Source: Theocolax elegans (Eukaryota; Arthropoda; Insecta; Hymenoptera; Cerocephalidae). Taken from it: DNA of 64,000 nt. Shown piece by piece: positions 1 to 10,823 of the stretch (the stretch's first letter is position 1; every line of letters begins with the position of its first letter). The notes beneath the pieces were generated by a model. That model did no database searches. It saw only the letters and a list, made by a program, of their open reading frames with translations, and was not told the origin of the DNA. The DNA lies in assembly GCA_026168455.1 (NCBI GenBank), contig CM047426.1, forward strand, positions 63,129,562 to 63,193,561, written 5' to 3'. Position numbers and translations under genes: made by a program.

Positions 1-453
1 CATTCCTAATTATCAGGATCAGCACGAATTCCTTTCAAAAAGGCCATCAAACTGTGACCATAACCTACCATCTAAAAATTAATTTTTCCATGTATTAACC
101 AAGTTTTCGATATTCCCAAAACTGATCCTATTACATCTGCAGCTTCTAGATGTCTTTTTTGGAATAAATGTATTGCGTTAAGAATGATTTCTTTCGGAGT
201 AAAAAGATTTCAATTGAGTTGAAATTTTAGAAAAAGATTGATCTGTTGATCACTTTTTTGGCTAGATTCTTTTTGTAACTTATGAAACCGTTTAGTTTTA
301 AAAGATATAAAGATTCAAATTCTTCAACTCTCACCCTGTGTACCTTGTATCACTGAACATTATTATTTTTGTTAAAACCATATAATTTTATAATTAAAGC
401 TTAGTATGTTTTGAGAGTTTTAATGGTTTTATAAAATGTCCGTGCAGATGATT
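1..453. other. AT-rich DNA, no gene seen
   Basis: No reading frame, RNA gene or repeat is recognisable here. It is plain AT-rich sequence up to the GT-type microsatellite that borders the first LINE. Confidence 0.6.
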
Positions 454-520
454 TTGTATGTGTGTGTGTATGTGTGCGTGTGCGTGTGTGTCTGTGAGTA
501 CGTGCGTGCGTGCGTGCGAT
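454..520. repeat. GT/GC-type microsatellite, left flank of R1-clade LINE
   Basis: Imperfect (TG)n with CGTG-type variants. On the minus strand it reads as (AC)n/(GCAC)n. A second tract of the same composition lies on the other side of the LINE at 2485-2562, so the element appears to sit inside one microsatellite. Confidence 0.85.
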
Positions 521-669
521 CGGCTTGACCTATACCCACTATAAACCACCCTGCTATGATGGAACTGCAGGGCTCCTCCTCTCGACTGATCATCCCTCCT
601 CGGAAACCGCCGCGAGGCATTACTTCCAGGGGGCAGTCTCGCCTTTGGAGTTGGGCCTCTCCTACGAAA

Positions 670-1385
670 CTACCGACTCACATTAGCTCCTCCTTCCTTA
701 TGTGGTTCAGCCGTTCCACAATGGCAGCTGCAAAGGTCACCACGGCATCCCAACCTTCCTGTGAACCAAGAAGTCATGCCCTCCGGGGTTAAAGGCCCCT
801 TCCACCAAGTTTGGAACTGATTCCTTTCATGCATGAATCGAGGACACCGGAACAGTACATGATCCACGTCTTCGTCGGCGCCAGGGCAGGCCGGGCACTC
901 CCCGTTCCCATATATATGAAAACGGTGCGGATAGCTGCGAAAGCAACCATGGCTGGTAAGCACCTGGGTCAGGTGAAAGTAGACGAAGCCGTGTTTCCCA
1001 CCTGTCCACTTTACCACATCAGGGATGACGCGGTGGGTCCAGCGTCCTTCGGGGGCAGCATCCCATCTCTGCTGTCACTGTTCGGTGGTCTTAATTGACC
1101 ACCGATTTCTGCCGCCATTTTCACCTTGGTCTTCCCGTTGTGAGGCACGTCGACCTTCTCTGTAAGTATCAGCCCTCTCCATCGCTAAGAGATCGATGGG
1201 TGGGATTCCGGCGATCACCGAGAGGGCGATATCGGACCCTGTTCTGTACGCATGAGCTACCCTCAAAGCGGCTAATCTGCACACTTGTTGACAAGCCGCT
1301 CCATAGGTTTTGTTGCTATATCGATCCTGCCCAAATCGGAGCTCCATACAAGATTACAGAGCTTATAACTGTCGCTAAAAGGGCC
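670..1385 (-). pseudogene. R1-clade LINE ORF2, C-terminal remnant
   Basis: Three frames must be combined. At about 1320-1385 one frame reads VILYGAPIWAGS, the usual end of the reverse-transcriptase thumb region. At 1347-1075 a second frame gives LAALRVAHAYRTGSDIAL and IPPIDLLAMERA, a block shared by R1/TRAS-type ORF2 proteins. At 1017-670 a third frame gives the C-terminal CCHC-like finger (CPACPGADEDVDHVLFRCPRF). At least two frameshifts are therefore present and the catalytic YADD region is gone, so the remnant cannot encode an active enzyme. Confidence 0.75.
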
Positions 1386-1389
1386 CGGC

Positions 1390-2297
1390 GAGGTTGCTTC
1401 GGCCCCCCGATATTGGGCATTAAGCCCGACAGAGCCCCAACTACTCTTGCCCAGCTCTATCAAGAGCTCCTCCGCTTTTGTGCGCCGAATATCCGAAACT
1501 CTCTCTCCGAGTGGCTTGAGGTTTGGAGCTGTTCGAATTTGTCTCAGGATGTCAGCGTAAGACCGCCCTGCCATTGCTTTGATCTTGATGGCATCTGGAC
1601 GGACTGGTTTCAAGACCGCCTTCGGTCCTTTAACCACCCCAGCCGGCCCTCCGACATCCTTGGTCTGCACTAGCTGCTTGAGCTTTTGGCCTGGTTTCTT
1701 GGCCTTGTGTACAACTGTTGCCCACTCGCGTGACTTCAGCTGGTCATTGTTGTTTCCGATACTAGGTTCGACTGGTCCGGTTTCCTTGGCTGGTTGTTTT
1801 GCCTGTTTCTTCCTCTTCGGCGGATTCTATGGTGGAGGGGGTCTCTCCCTCTCGTCCGCCTTATTTTGGCGCGCCTCTTTGCGAAAGATAGGCAACGTCT
1901 GGCACGTTCCATCTCTGCGCGTGCCCGCCGAGCTATCTTCGCTTCCTCTCGGGTGCTGCGCGTTTCTTACCCGAGCATACTCACGTAGGGCCCTACTGGT
2001 AGCTCTCGCCATAGACTTGATTTCCTTGTGGATGTTGTTCTTATTAAGAACAAACTCTACCAGGGTGTCTATTTTCTCACGCAGACGGAGGAAAGCTCTG
2101 TCAGCGTCACTCGACATCCCAGTCGAGGGCAGGTCACACGTAGCATTCGATGCTACAGAGGCCGAGTGACCAACCTCCACAGCACTTACCATTTTAACGG
2201 TGCGAGTTTGGTCCCCCCCAAAATCTGTGGGACCAGCACTGACCACCGAGGCTTTCACCCGACCGGAATCAGTGGCGGGATTTAAGAGGACTGCCAT
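1390..2297 (-). pseudogene. R1-clade LINE ORF1 (Gag-like), one nonsense codon, truncated
   Basis: The frame runs from 2297 downwards and is broken only by a TAG at 1827-1829, after which the same frame continues. The N-terminal part is charged, with a possible coiled coil (AFLRLREKIDTLVEFVLNKN) and a proline run. The downstream part has the conserved ORF1 block of R1/I-type elements: WATVVHK, then GRSYADILRQIRT and TKAEELLIELGK. The zinc-knuckle C-terminus expected for a retrotransposon Gag is absent because the internal deletion removes it. The protein would package element RNA in the cytoplasm and nucleus. The start at 2297 is the first Met of the open stretch; an upstream start cannot be excluded. 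Confidence 0.7.
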
Positions 2298-2484
2298 GCC
2301 CGCTTGGGTAGTGTTGTTTTAACCTCACTATCCATAATTGGTTTAATTTCGGGGTGCCTTCCCCTATCTGGTTTCGGTTCGCCTCGAATATTTGATTTTT
2401 TCGGTACCATCCATATCTGGAAAGCATTCCCCTATCCACCACCTGGGGAGGCGCTACGATGTGGGACCAGCAAACCCGGCACGG

Positions 2485-2562
2485 GTGCGTGTGTGTGTGC
2501 GTGCGTGCGTGCGTGCATGCGTGTGTGTGTGCGTGTGCGTGCGTGTGTGGGTGTGTGTGTGA
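2485..2562. repeat. GT/GC-type microsatellite, right flank of R1-clade LINE
   Basis: Imperfect GTGC/GTGT repeat of the same type as the tract at 454-520. The two tracts bracket the minus-strand LINE, consistent with insertion into a pre-existing AC-rich repeat. Confidence 0.85.
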
Positions 2563-3267
2563 TAAGTAATAAGCCCATTTTTGTCTATAAAATATCTCAG
2601 AATAAAAAAATTTTATTTAAAAATTAATCTGTAAGTTGAAAAATCTGCGTCAAACATTGTTATAATTTTTGGATGTAAAATTTGATACCAAAAGTATCCC
2701 AAGAAGAACATGTTTAAGCCAGAGCATGAAAAATGTAGTTTTGGCATAATGACTTAACTCCGGTAATTTCTGTGCCATAAAAAGACAACCGCCTATCTGT
2801 TGTGCCCAGTGTAATTTGAAAGGTAATTCATGATGCACTGAATAAGTGCAGTGCCGGAATTTGTATGCCACGATCTTACATATCAGTTTGAACATCAAAA
2901 TCTCAATTTTGCAAAATCACGAATATGTGACGCGTTGTTTTGCCGGGAAGCCATAAAATATGTACTCATTGGTTTCCCTGATAGCAAATACGCCATAATT
3001 TATTGTCTCGCAATTAATTAACAGGAACTTCTACCCAGAAGTTTTGCGTTGGAGAGAGGCTAAATTAAGGTTGACAGATTAGAATAATTACCAACTAATG
3101 AATTAATTTGATTTTATCAATACTTCCCATTAATCTCTACCAGAGTAGTGTTTGTATACTTTTTAGTCCTAAACAAGCTTTTAATTACTATTAATTCAGA
3201 CTGTTCTATCTAACTAAAATTTTAAATAACCAGGACAAAATCTTTATTAATACTACTTCATTAGATA
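2563..3267. other. AT-rich DNA, no gene seen
   Basis: Only short frames without recognisable motifs are present. No RNA gene or clear repeat was seen. Confidence 0.5.
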
Positions 3268-3480
3268 CTTGGTGTATTCGAGAGTCGACAATGCTACAGC
3301 ACTTTGCAGAGGCACGTGTGTTATTCGCGATGGTCGTTATGAAGAAGGAAAAATAAAACACAGTCATGCACGATCAAAAGCCCTTAAATGAAGACCGCTT
3401 ATTCAAGCGAAAACTATTCAAAGCCGCCACAACAGTTGGAATCGAAAGCGTGAAGCGCGTTTATGATGGCTTGAAAGTTC
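3268..3480 (+). pseudogene. FLYWCH-type zinc finger fragment, probably from a MULE transposon
   Basis: Two plus-strand frames together look like the end of a FLYWCH finger and the linker that follows it. The first reads CRGTCVIRDGRYEEGKIKHS with the spaced C and H-x-H ligands. The second, after a frameshift near 3390, reads KRKLFKAATTVGIESVKRVY, the helical stretch that usually follows FLYWCH in MULE-linked insect proteins. The N-terminal FLYW part is not clear. A MULE-like fragment lies 800 bp downstream on the same strand. This is motif recognition only. Confidence 0.4.
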
Positions 3481-4285
3481 GGTGAGGTAAATTTTTACTT
3501 TGAATATGTATAACCGTAGCTTTAATCACAATACATGGTATGTCGGAGTTAAAATACTGTTCTTCTATTCCATATAACTTTTTAAATAAAGCTTGGAATG
3601 GAAAACCAAGACCAGAGCAATTTTAGTAATGATATTAGTGAATCATTCTACTAAAAGAAAATGTCAATCAGACATATAGCTAACTATAATTTTACTATGA
3701 ACTTTTTATAATTAGAAATTGTATCAATATAATGAGCAGAGCACCATAGGTTTAAGATTAGTAAATAGAAAGAAAATGTCAATCCGACTTCTTTTACATT
3801 TGAAATAAATAAATACCTCGTGGCTGATCTGTGAAGATTTTGCTGCAAAATTTCCTTGAATATTTTCTCTTTTTTCCACCTCCTAGAAGAAGCTTTGTAA
3901 TTGAAATACAATCTTGTAAAATATATGCGTGTTAAGCGGAGCTAATGTGACTATTTTTTGACACGGCAACCACACTCTTTTTCAAACATGATGTAAAGGT
4001 AAAATAGACTTTTTTTATTAAATAAATGATTTTGACTGCTGAAACCGAATTTACAATGAAAAAATGTGAATAAATGAAAATAAATAATGCAAATTCATTA
4101 AAATCAATGTTTTGTTACCCTATTAAGCGGACAAAAATTTTTTTGGCCCGCTGGCCAAAAAAGAGTCACTTTAGTTCCGATTAATAGGTACGAAAAACGC
4201 GAAAATCGTTCGTATGTTACAAAAATGTATTTTATTTTGTTTTAATTTTAAAAATAAAATTTAGCTATACTAAAGCTGCATCGCG
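3481..4285. repeat. AT-rich DNA with a copy of an unclassified dispersed repeat
   Basis: Around 3555-3850 lies a diverged copy of a sequence also found near 6640, 6815 and 7225. Shared landmarks are CTTTTTAAATAAAGCTTG, followed 60-100 bases later by AATCATTC...AATGTCAATC. No coding capacity is visible; it may be the non-coding end of an old element. Confidence 0.4.
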
Positions 4286-4591
4286 ATGGCCTTTTCAATG
4301 TGTAAGAGGACACTGCACAGATGGTGTTTCAATGTTCTGGAACGCCGTTCTCTGGGAAAATTGAAAAGCATGGACGAATTCATTAAGTCTCTTGATTCTA
4401 ATGCGGCGAAAAATATGCTTTCATACAATGTTGGAGACAATAACTATACCTTGAAACACAAGATTATAAAAGCCAACAACAAGAAATACGTTGTATTTTA
4501 TGATCCACAATTTATTGATGAATTCAAAGACTCAAACCTTTGGAATATAGATGCAACGTACAAAAAAAGTCGACTTTGCCACGAACACTAG
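4286..4591 (+). pseudogene. MULE transposase N-terminal fragment
   Basis: A 101-codon frame. Its second half (about residues 66-92) reads KKYVVFYDPQFIDEFKDS followed by LWNIDATYK. Insect FLYWCH/MULE proteins carry a similar YDPxFI...xxDATF block just before the DDE catalytic core, where DATF holds the first catalytic Asp. The frame stops nine residues after DATYK, so the rest of the transposase is missing. The fragment cannot be active. Alternative: a domesticated fragment, for which nothing here argues. Confidence 0.5.
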
Positions 4592-6414
4592 CAAGTTTCG
4601 CGTTTTTGCCGCCAAGACCAGCACTTTTCACAAAAACACTAGTGGTTACAGGGCTTTATGCTTAAACAATTGATGATATTTATAAACGCCACAGTGGTAC
4701 ATGGGAACATTCACATGCAAAGAGTCAGCTAGTACAAAAATTATTAAAATATCATAAGTTTTTCTTATAGTATAAAGAGCATTAGTTTGAGCCGTGAAAC
4801 GTGCTACTTTTCGCGGTGAAAAGTGAAAAGTGCAGGTCTTCGGTGCGAGATCTGAAATTTACTACTCTTCGTAGGGACCGACGATTTGTTCTTGGTAAAA
4901 AACGCTCAATAGTACAATTTTTAGTTCGGAGTATACCTACACAAAAATATAATAGTTTTTAATGAGGTTGTAGTAGAAGATTGCTGGTATTTATAAGATT
5001 TTTGAATATTTAAGGCTATATAGAGACAAGCTGTAAAAAAAGGCGTAGCACAAAGAAAAATAACCAAAAGAAAAATTCTGCAAAGCATAAAATGATCCAA
5101 AAATTTATTGCGTTAGCTCTTCTTCCTACTGATGAAACCCGAAACAATTTAATAATCTCAAAAATGAATGTAAACAAACATTTAGAAGTTCTTTTTCAAA
5201 ACTTTTGAAACATTATGCACACACTTGGATCAAAGGATATAAACCAAGCAGCTTCAGCGTTTTTGGACAGACCGTGAAGACGAATAATGCAATCGCTAAT
5301 TCTACCATACAGTGCTTAATTCTATGATTCGATGTTCTCTGAACGGAACTTCATTCTTGAGTAATAATTATTTCACATTCGCATACTGCTTTCAAATCAA
5401 GGACGAGTAGTACATTTCGTAAACAATCCTCGTGTATTTGCAGTACTCGTATTCGGTTCGCAAACGCACTTGCCTTCAACTTGTGCTAGCTCACTTTGAT
5501 TTGTACTATAAATGCCACCTAAAAGAGCTTATTTTATATCCTTAGTACACAATATACTATTTTCCACTAGGGTCGAAAACAGTTATTAATATTTTAGTCT
5601 TTTTCTTAACCGGAAGTTAATCTATTTCATTCATTAGGATTGTTGATAGATGTTATAAAGAGTCAACGAGTTAATTTAGAGACTCTAAGAACTGGTGTAG
5701 AAATCAGTAAATCGCCAAAAACACATGTGCTTATAAAAAGTCAGTTAATAAAAGGAGCTTGGACAAAGTACAACGAAAAAAGAATGAATTGAAACGATTT
5801 ACTCGAACTTTGTTCAAGCCTCGTTACAAAATTCACAGAGGAATTTTAAAATACCATTCTGGATTATTGTACTAGTAAGTTGATCAGATTTTTATAATTG
5901 TTATAAGTTTCTCTTTCAGCTCGGATGTCAACCGTGAAAATGATCCCTGACTCTCGTGACTCGATACTCTCGACATCAGCACCTCGGTTTTCGACCTTAA
6001 CTGCGTCTATCTATTTTTTTCTGTTCTGCCCTGGACCAATCAGCAAATCGCTTTGCGAAGTCCCCTACAAAGCTACTAACTGCCGAGCGCTGTGTCTATT
6101 TTGCGGCAAATGACAGACATTTTTCCTACTCGCGACTCTCCAGCTCTCTCTGCTCTCTCACTCTTTACATACATTTACTTTACAAGTAAGAAAAATTCCA
6201 GTCGTAGGTGGATTTACAATTCTGCGAATCTTTTTCTCACACTTGTTCTCCACGGCTTTCTCTTCAAACTCCCGAATCTTCTAAACACTGGTCTTTTCTG
6301 GCTTTCTTTTTTAGCTTTTAATCAATTAAATATAAGTAAATAAATAATGCAATGAAAAACAATTATTTGCAGAATGAGACTCTAATAATTATAGAGCGAT
6401 AATAGATGAACCCT
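4592..6414. other. AT-rich DNA, no gene recognised
   Basis: Several short frames exist (for example 5925-6113 and 6092-6343, plus strand) but none has recognisable domains or codon structure. The stretch 5925-6180 is less AT-rich and pyrimidine-rich, and could be part of an unidentified element. Confidence 0.4.
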
Positions 6415-6632
6415 TGAGGCCTGCGATGGCTCGGTCGGTAGAGCGTCGGGCTCGTAATGTGGAGGTCCCAGGTTCGAATCCCGGCCCCGGCCGATTGATG
6501 CAAGCACCACTGGCGAATGTATTTTCAACAAGTGCTTTCTTCACTAAGACATCGTATGACCTCCGTCACTGATTAGCACCGGTTTGGGAGCATAAAAAGA
6601 GCAACGTTAAAAAAAAAAAAAAGAAAAAAAAA
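6415..6632 (+). mobile_element. tRNA-derived SINE, complete copy
   Basis: A tRNA-like head at 6419-6493 carries a box A (TGGCTCGGTCGGTAGAG) and a box B (GGTTCGAATCC) for RNA polymerase III. The anticodon-loop-like CTCGTAA would correspond to a Thr(CGT) tRNA, but the anticodon stem does not pair well. The body contains GCACCACTGGCGAATG and the tail CTCCGTCACTGATTAGC, then GCATAAAAAGAGCAACGTTAAA and poly(A). The same body and tail recur at 35261 and the tail at 38275, so it is a dispersed family and not a tRNA gene. Confidence 0.8.
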
Positions 6633-7505
6633 CATTGTTTTTCTATTACATATAACTTTTTAAATAAATCGTTTAATGAAAAGCAGAGTATGTACCGCCG
6701 TAGTGTTAGGTTTAATAAATCATTCTTCCATGGGAAATTTCAATCGGACTTTTAGTCTTAAATCTTTAAAATACGAACAGATGTTTACGCGCATTCACGC
6801 GATTACAGCGCCAACCTTAAAATCTAATTTTACGTAAACTTTTTAAGTAAAGCTTGTAATGAAAAACCGAGTCTGTAGTATTAAGGGAAGAAGGTACCAA
6901 AGACGGCAACATTTTAAAATAATAATGAAAAACATATTTTGATGATGTATCATATCTTATTATACAAATAAATAATTATTAATATAGGTGAGACTTCCCA
7001 AATGTAAGAAGTATTGGTACTATACGCCAGAAACATAGGTTTTTGATTCGTAATATTTTAGTACTCTGCGCAAAGGGTCTCAATTGTATTATAAAACCTT
7101 AAAGACAAGAATTGTTTGTGATAAAATAAATAATTTTTATCGAGCAATATTATGTATTCGGTGTCTTAACATTGATCTATTAATCTTTAACTGATTTTTT
7201 GCCATCTTATGGTACCTTCTCTCCTTGAGTTAAATGAATCTTTCTACCAAAGGAAATTTCGATCAAACTTATAGTTTTTCTGAAATTTTGGAAATACAAA
7301 ATACCCCGTAGCGTATTTGCGAAGCTATTGCTCCCACATCCCCTTAAGAAGATTAGCACCGTTCAAATTTTCTATTCGTACTAACACACTCATTTGATGC
7401 ACCCTAGACTAGCACAACTCGTGCATTTCTCGCGAAGAGTAGCATAAATTAAACTACCTAAATCGAGGGTTGATTTCTGATTTGTGTTAGTCTTCGCAGC
7501 ATATT
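6633..7505. repeat. Unclassified dispersed repeat copies in AT-rich DNA
   Basis: Copies at about 6640-6780, 6815-6880 and 7225-7345 share CTTTTTAAATAAA, then AATGAAAA(A/G)C and an AATTTC(A/G)ATC(G/A)(G/A)ACTT block with the copy at 3555-3850. The rest of the stretch shows nothing recognisable. Confidence 0.4.
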
Positions 7506-8635
7506 TTATAATATTTTATTCAATTTCACAAATTTTATTATAGTATTTAATAAATAACTTTTTCCACTACCACTAAAACCATCAATGAAATAGAAATTGT
7601 TTTTACTTTTATCATTGAGGGCATTTATTACTATATCAAATATTAGTTTTTGTTCAGTTGTTAAAGATTTTAGTAATATTTTTATTTCTTCAATTTCATT
7701 ATCAATTTTTGGTAGTTTAAATTGTTCCAATGTTAAATGGTGCATTGATAAAATGTTTTCTATAATTCTTAGAGTTTTTGTTCTCCTAAACTCTCAGGTA
7801 ATCTTGGGTCAAAAAAATGTTCTTTATATTTGTTATAAAGTTGCAATCCATCACAGTTGCAATCAAAAGATAGAATGGAAGCGAAAAGTTTACATAGTGC
7901 ATGTGGAAATTGAAGGCAACAATTTTCTTGTAAACATTTATCCCATTCATTATCAGTAATGATTAAATCTCTCTTCATGCATGCTTCATAAAATGTATCA
8001 TAAACAGTGCCATTAAGTGATCGTAAATCGTCAAATGATTCGGCACCACGTACATGTAGTAACAATAATCTAAGGAAAAATCGTTCTTTATCTTTAGGAT
8101 TTACATGAAACATTCTTACTAATATAGGTTTATTGAATTTTTTTCGTTGATTCCACACTTTCTTCATTTTATCGTAAACATAATATTGGGGGATTTCAGA
8201 ATACAAAAATTGCTTTGCTTTTGCATTAGATTTATTTAATAAAAACCAACTTGTCAATGTTGTTTCATAATTTTTGTTAATTAATTTATGTTCAGATCCT
8301 TCTTGAAAATAAACATATTGTTGATCTTCAAGATGTACAGCCAATCTATATATTGCATGTGACTGAGAGTGCAATTTGAATTCCTTCAAACGATAAATAG
8401 CCTCGGGCAGACAAACGTACCTCGTAGAAATATATTCTGAGATTTCATCATAATTTGTTATATTTTGTTTTTGCACCTTTTCAACTTCTACATTGTTAGT
8501 TTCCATATTACTAAATTTTATTAAAGCTGTGTCTGGACCTTTGTATAGATACTTAAATAAGTATTTTACAGATTTTATTGTACTACATATTTCTACATTT
8601 ATATGACATTCAAGTTTTAAAAGTAAATATGGTTT
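7506..8635 (-). pseudogene. Helitron A, C-terminal Rep linker and truncated Pif1-like helicase
   Basis: The upper frame (8635-7769) starts inside the conserved Helitron block PYLLLKLECHINVEIC...SVKYLFKYLYKGPD and continues through VNPKDKERFFLRLLLLHVRG and ESFDDLRSLNGTVYDTFYEA, all typical of the stretch between Rep and helicase. A frameshift near 7750-7770 leads to the frame 7745-7506, with the Pif1 start LTTEQKLIFDIVINAL and a Walker A FIDGFSGSGKSYLLNT. The frame ends about 15 residues later, so all other helicase motifs are missing. In an intact element the helicase unwinds DNA during rolling-circle transposition. The last seven codons of the reported frame (MVLYKNP) come from the LTR next door. 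Confidence 0.8.
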
Positions 8636-8855
8636 TGGGTTTTTATAAAGAACCAAGTCGTAGGCGGTGAAATATGCTTTTTATTGTCTTAAGACTATCT
8701 ACAAGAGACAACGTACTTCCGTCGAGTCTAGATCGACACTGACCGCTCCTCATCAACCAGTCTCTCTTCTCTTCAATCCCCACCACTGGAGGGGTCGCCC
8801 GAGCGAAATGGTACGAAGACTCCCGAAGTTGACAACGCCCGCAGCAAAACAAACA
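8636..8855 (-). repeat. 3' LTR of BEL1 (220 bp)
   Basis: The 220 bases appear identical to 18436-18655. On the minus strand the unit begins TGTTTG and ends ACCCA, the canonical TG...CA ends. A purine-rich tract directly precedes it on the element strand. Outside the unit the two flanks differ at once, which fixes the borders. Confidence 0.9.
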
Positions 8856-8937
8856 ATCCGCCCGCCTCGTTCCTTGAACGAATCAATGCCCCGCCCGCCG
8901 TGGGAGCCAAAGGTGCGTTCACCAGCGGATGAGGAGA
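8856..8937 (-). other. BEL1 3' untranslated end and polypurine tract
   Basis: On the minus strand the bases just before the 3' LTR read GAACGAGGCGGGCGGAT, a purine-rich plus-strand priming site. BEL2 has a very similar tract (GGAACAAGGCGGGCGGGA) just before its own 3' LTR at 62314. Confidence 0.7.
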
Positions 8938-10310
8938 TTAATCAGCAGAGACACAGGTGATGGGCAGAAGAGCCAGTTTCACGATTGGACGTACATACGT
9001 CCCGTGGCTGGTCTTGACAGAGGCCGACCGCACCAGACCGTCCTGTCCGGGATGCACGTCCACAACTCGACCAAGCGGCCACTTTCCATTTGGGAGAATT
9101 AAGCACGGATCCAAGACAAGAACCAAGTCGCCCACTTTGAGGTTGACGCGTTTCTTGGTCCATTTCAGGCGCTGTTGAAGGGTATTCAAGTACTCGCGGC
9201 TCCATCTGCTCCAGAACTGGGCTCGCATTCCCTGGACGAGACTCCAATGACTAAGCCGCTCCAGATCTTCGGGTTCAGGGGATGAGTCAGGAATCGCGGC
9301 GAGGGGTCTTCCAATAAGGAAGTGTCCAGGAGTAAGCACGCTGAGGTTCTCCACATCGCCAGTGATCGGAGTCAGCGGACGACTATTGAGCACCGCCTCG
9401 ATGCTAACGAGCAGGGTGCCAAACTCTTCGTAAGTCAAGTGTCGTGATCCTGCCACGCGTTTGAGGTGGGTCTTAAACGACTTGACGCCTGCCTCCCAGA
9501 GTCCGCCAAAATGGGGCGAGCAAGGCGGAATGAATTTCCACGTTGTTCCCTCCCTGGCAAGGGCATCCGTAACTAGATGGTGGTTTAAAGGTGCCTGTGA
9601 CCAGACGCTCCTGAGTTTAGTATTTAGTATTATTGCAGGTTTACCGCGACGCCCGCTGAAGCGGGTTAAGGCACCCATTAGACTTTCTGTCGATAAGTCA
9701 CCCACCAACTCCAAATGTATTGCTTTGGTGGCTAAGCACACAAACACGGCCACGTAAGACTTATTGGTGAGCACACCCCGGCCCTTGGAAGCCAGAACTT
9801 GAAAAGGGCCAGCGTAGTCAAGGCCAGTGTTGGTGAAGGCCGGCGCAGGTGTCACTCGCTCCGGTGGAAGCGGGGCCATTGCCTGGGTCATCGGCCGGGC
9901 GCGGGTACGAATGCAGACGAGGCATTTGGCGACAAAGCTGCGTACAAACCGTTTACCTCCAATTAACCAAACACGGCGGACGACGTTCACGTAGGTGGAC
10001 CGGAACCCGCCATGTAAACATCGATGATGAGCCCACTTTACGATCAGGTGCGCAAGAGGGCAGGCGCAGCTGAGTATCGGAGGATGCTTAACATCATAGG
10101 GAAGAGCGAATGACCGTCGCTGGCTAATCCGAACGCACTCATCAAGAGTTTCGATTAGTTCTTTGCTTGTAACAGGATCTGTAACGCTTGGAGTCGGAGT
10201 CCTGGAGAGGCGGAGTCGCACCCATCGTCGCAGTCTGACCATGAAACGCAGTAGGGTGTCGAGCTCGGAGAAAGTAGCCAGGATATCGAAGTCGGTTTGT
10301 CTGGTGGAGC
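8938..10310 (-). pseudogene. BEL1 integrase region with a catalytic-core deletion
   Basis: The frame holds the zinc-binding H-H/C-C part (HHRCLHGGFR...CLVCIR), the first catalytic Asp in GLDYAGPF and the catalytic Glu in HFGGLWEAGVKS. The second Asp, normally in an SDN-x-x-NF motif, is missing: after FSGRRGKPAI the sequence reads ILNTKLRSVW and resumes at LVTDALAREG. The downstream part (HFLIGRPL, LKVGDLVLVLD, LGRVVDVHPG) is the usual C-terminal domain. The protein would insert element DNA into chromosomes; without the second Asp it should be inactive. Upstream, about 150 residues between RNase H and integrase are missing compared with BEL2. Confidence 0.85.
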
Positions 10311-10327
10311 ATACGTGGAGCATACTG

Positions 10328-10823
10328 CTACGTGGAGGTTGTTGCCCACTGGATCTGATGATCTGGCCCAGTGAAGGGCGATTTGCGAGTCGCTCCAAGC
10401 CGTGCACTTCTCGTATGCTACCCCCAGCTCATCAGCGATTGCCCGTAGCAGTCGTGCCGCGATAATGGCGGCTCTCAATTCGAGCCGCGGAATTGTCATT
10501 CGAGGGGTGGGTTTAGTATCAGGCTTTAGACTCTTGATCGACGTCAGTTTCGTTTTCGCAACCAGCAGGCTCACGCTTATAGCATTGCCGTCATAGTCCG
10601 TTCGGATATATACCACCGCGGCCATGGCTCGTCGACTGGCGTCCGAGAAGGCGTGCAGTTGTGCATTCTGGTTCCTTCCTGTCCGAATCCACCGTGGGAT
10701 GGCGGTTTCAGAGACCGACAAACACTCCCGTTGAATCGTTGCCCAACGCAGCAACAACGAGGAAGGCAACTTCGCGTCCCAATCTAGTCGCGCCCTCCAC
10801 AGATCCTGAGTTTGACGGGGCAT
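10328..10823 (-). pseudogene. BEL1 RNase H region
   Basis: The frame contains LHAFSDASRRAMAAVVY, LLVAKTKLTSIKSL, TIPRLELRAA and the WSDSQIALHW block, the standard BEL/Pao RNase H signatures with their Asp and Glu residues. It lies in a different frame from the reverse transcriptase upstream: about 45 residues of the connection domain (the FDPxGWLAP block seen in BEL2) are deleted near 10820. At its end the frame breaks again after ARSSDPVGNN and the integrase frame begins. RNase H would remove the RNA template during reverse transcription. Confidence 0.8.

Larger units (their letters stand above)
521..2484 (-). mobile_element. Internally deleted R1-clade non-LTR retrotransposon
   Basis: Minus-strand LINE whose 5' side is near 2484 and 3' end near 521. 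It carries an ORF1 (Gag-like) body followed, with almost no spacer, by the extreme C-terminal part of ORF2, so the endonuclease and most of the reverse transcriptase are missing. The join lies around 1370-1400. The ORF2 part has the typical R1-clade end of reverse transcriptase, with an ILYGAPIW motif and an ALRVAHAYRT stretch, then a C-terminal zinc finger. Both ends abut AC-rich microsatellite. Microsatellite-specific members of this clade (Waldo, Mino) are known; the assignment to that subgroup is inference. There is no poly(A) tail, as in other site-specific R1 elements. Confidence 0.75.

Noticed and set aside
429..620. Frames with His-Thr repeats at the left GT tract
   Set aside because: Translation of the microsatellite only.
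6419..6493. A functional tRNA-Thr gene
   Set aside because: The anticodon stem does not pair properly and the SINE body and poly(A) tail follow directly; the body is repeated elsewhere.
8643..8852. The 69-codon frame found twice (8643-8852 and 18443-18652)
   Set aside because: Both lie inside the two BEL1 LTRs, so the repetition reflects the LTR and not a gene family.
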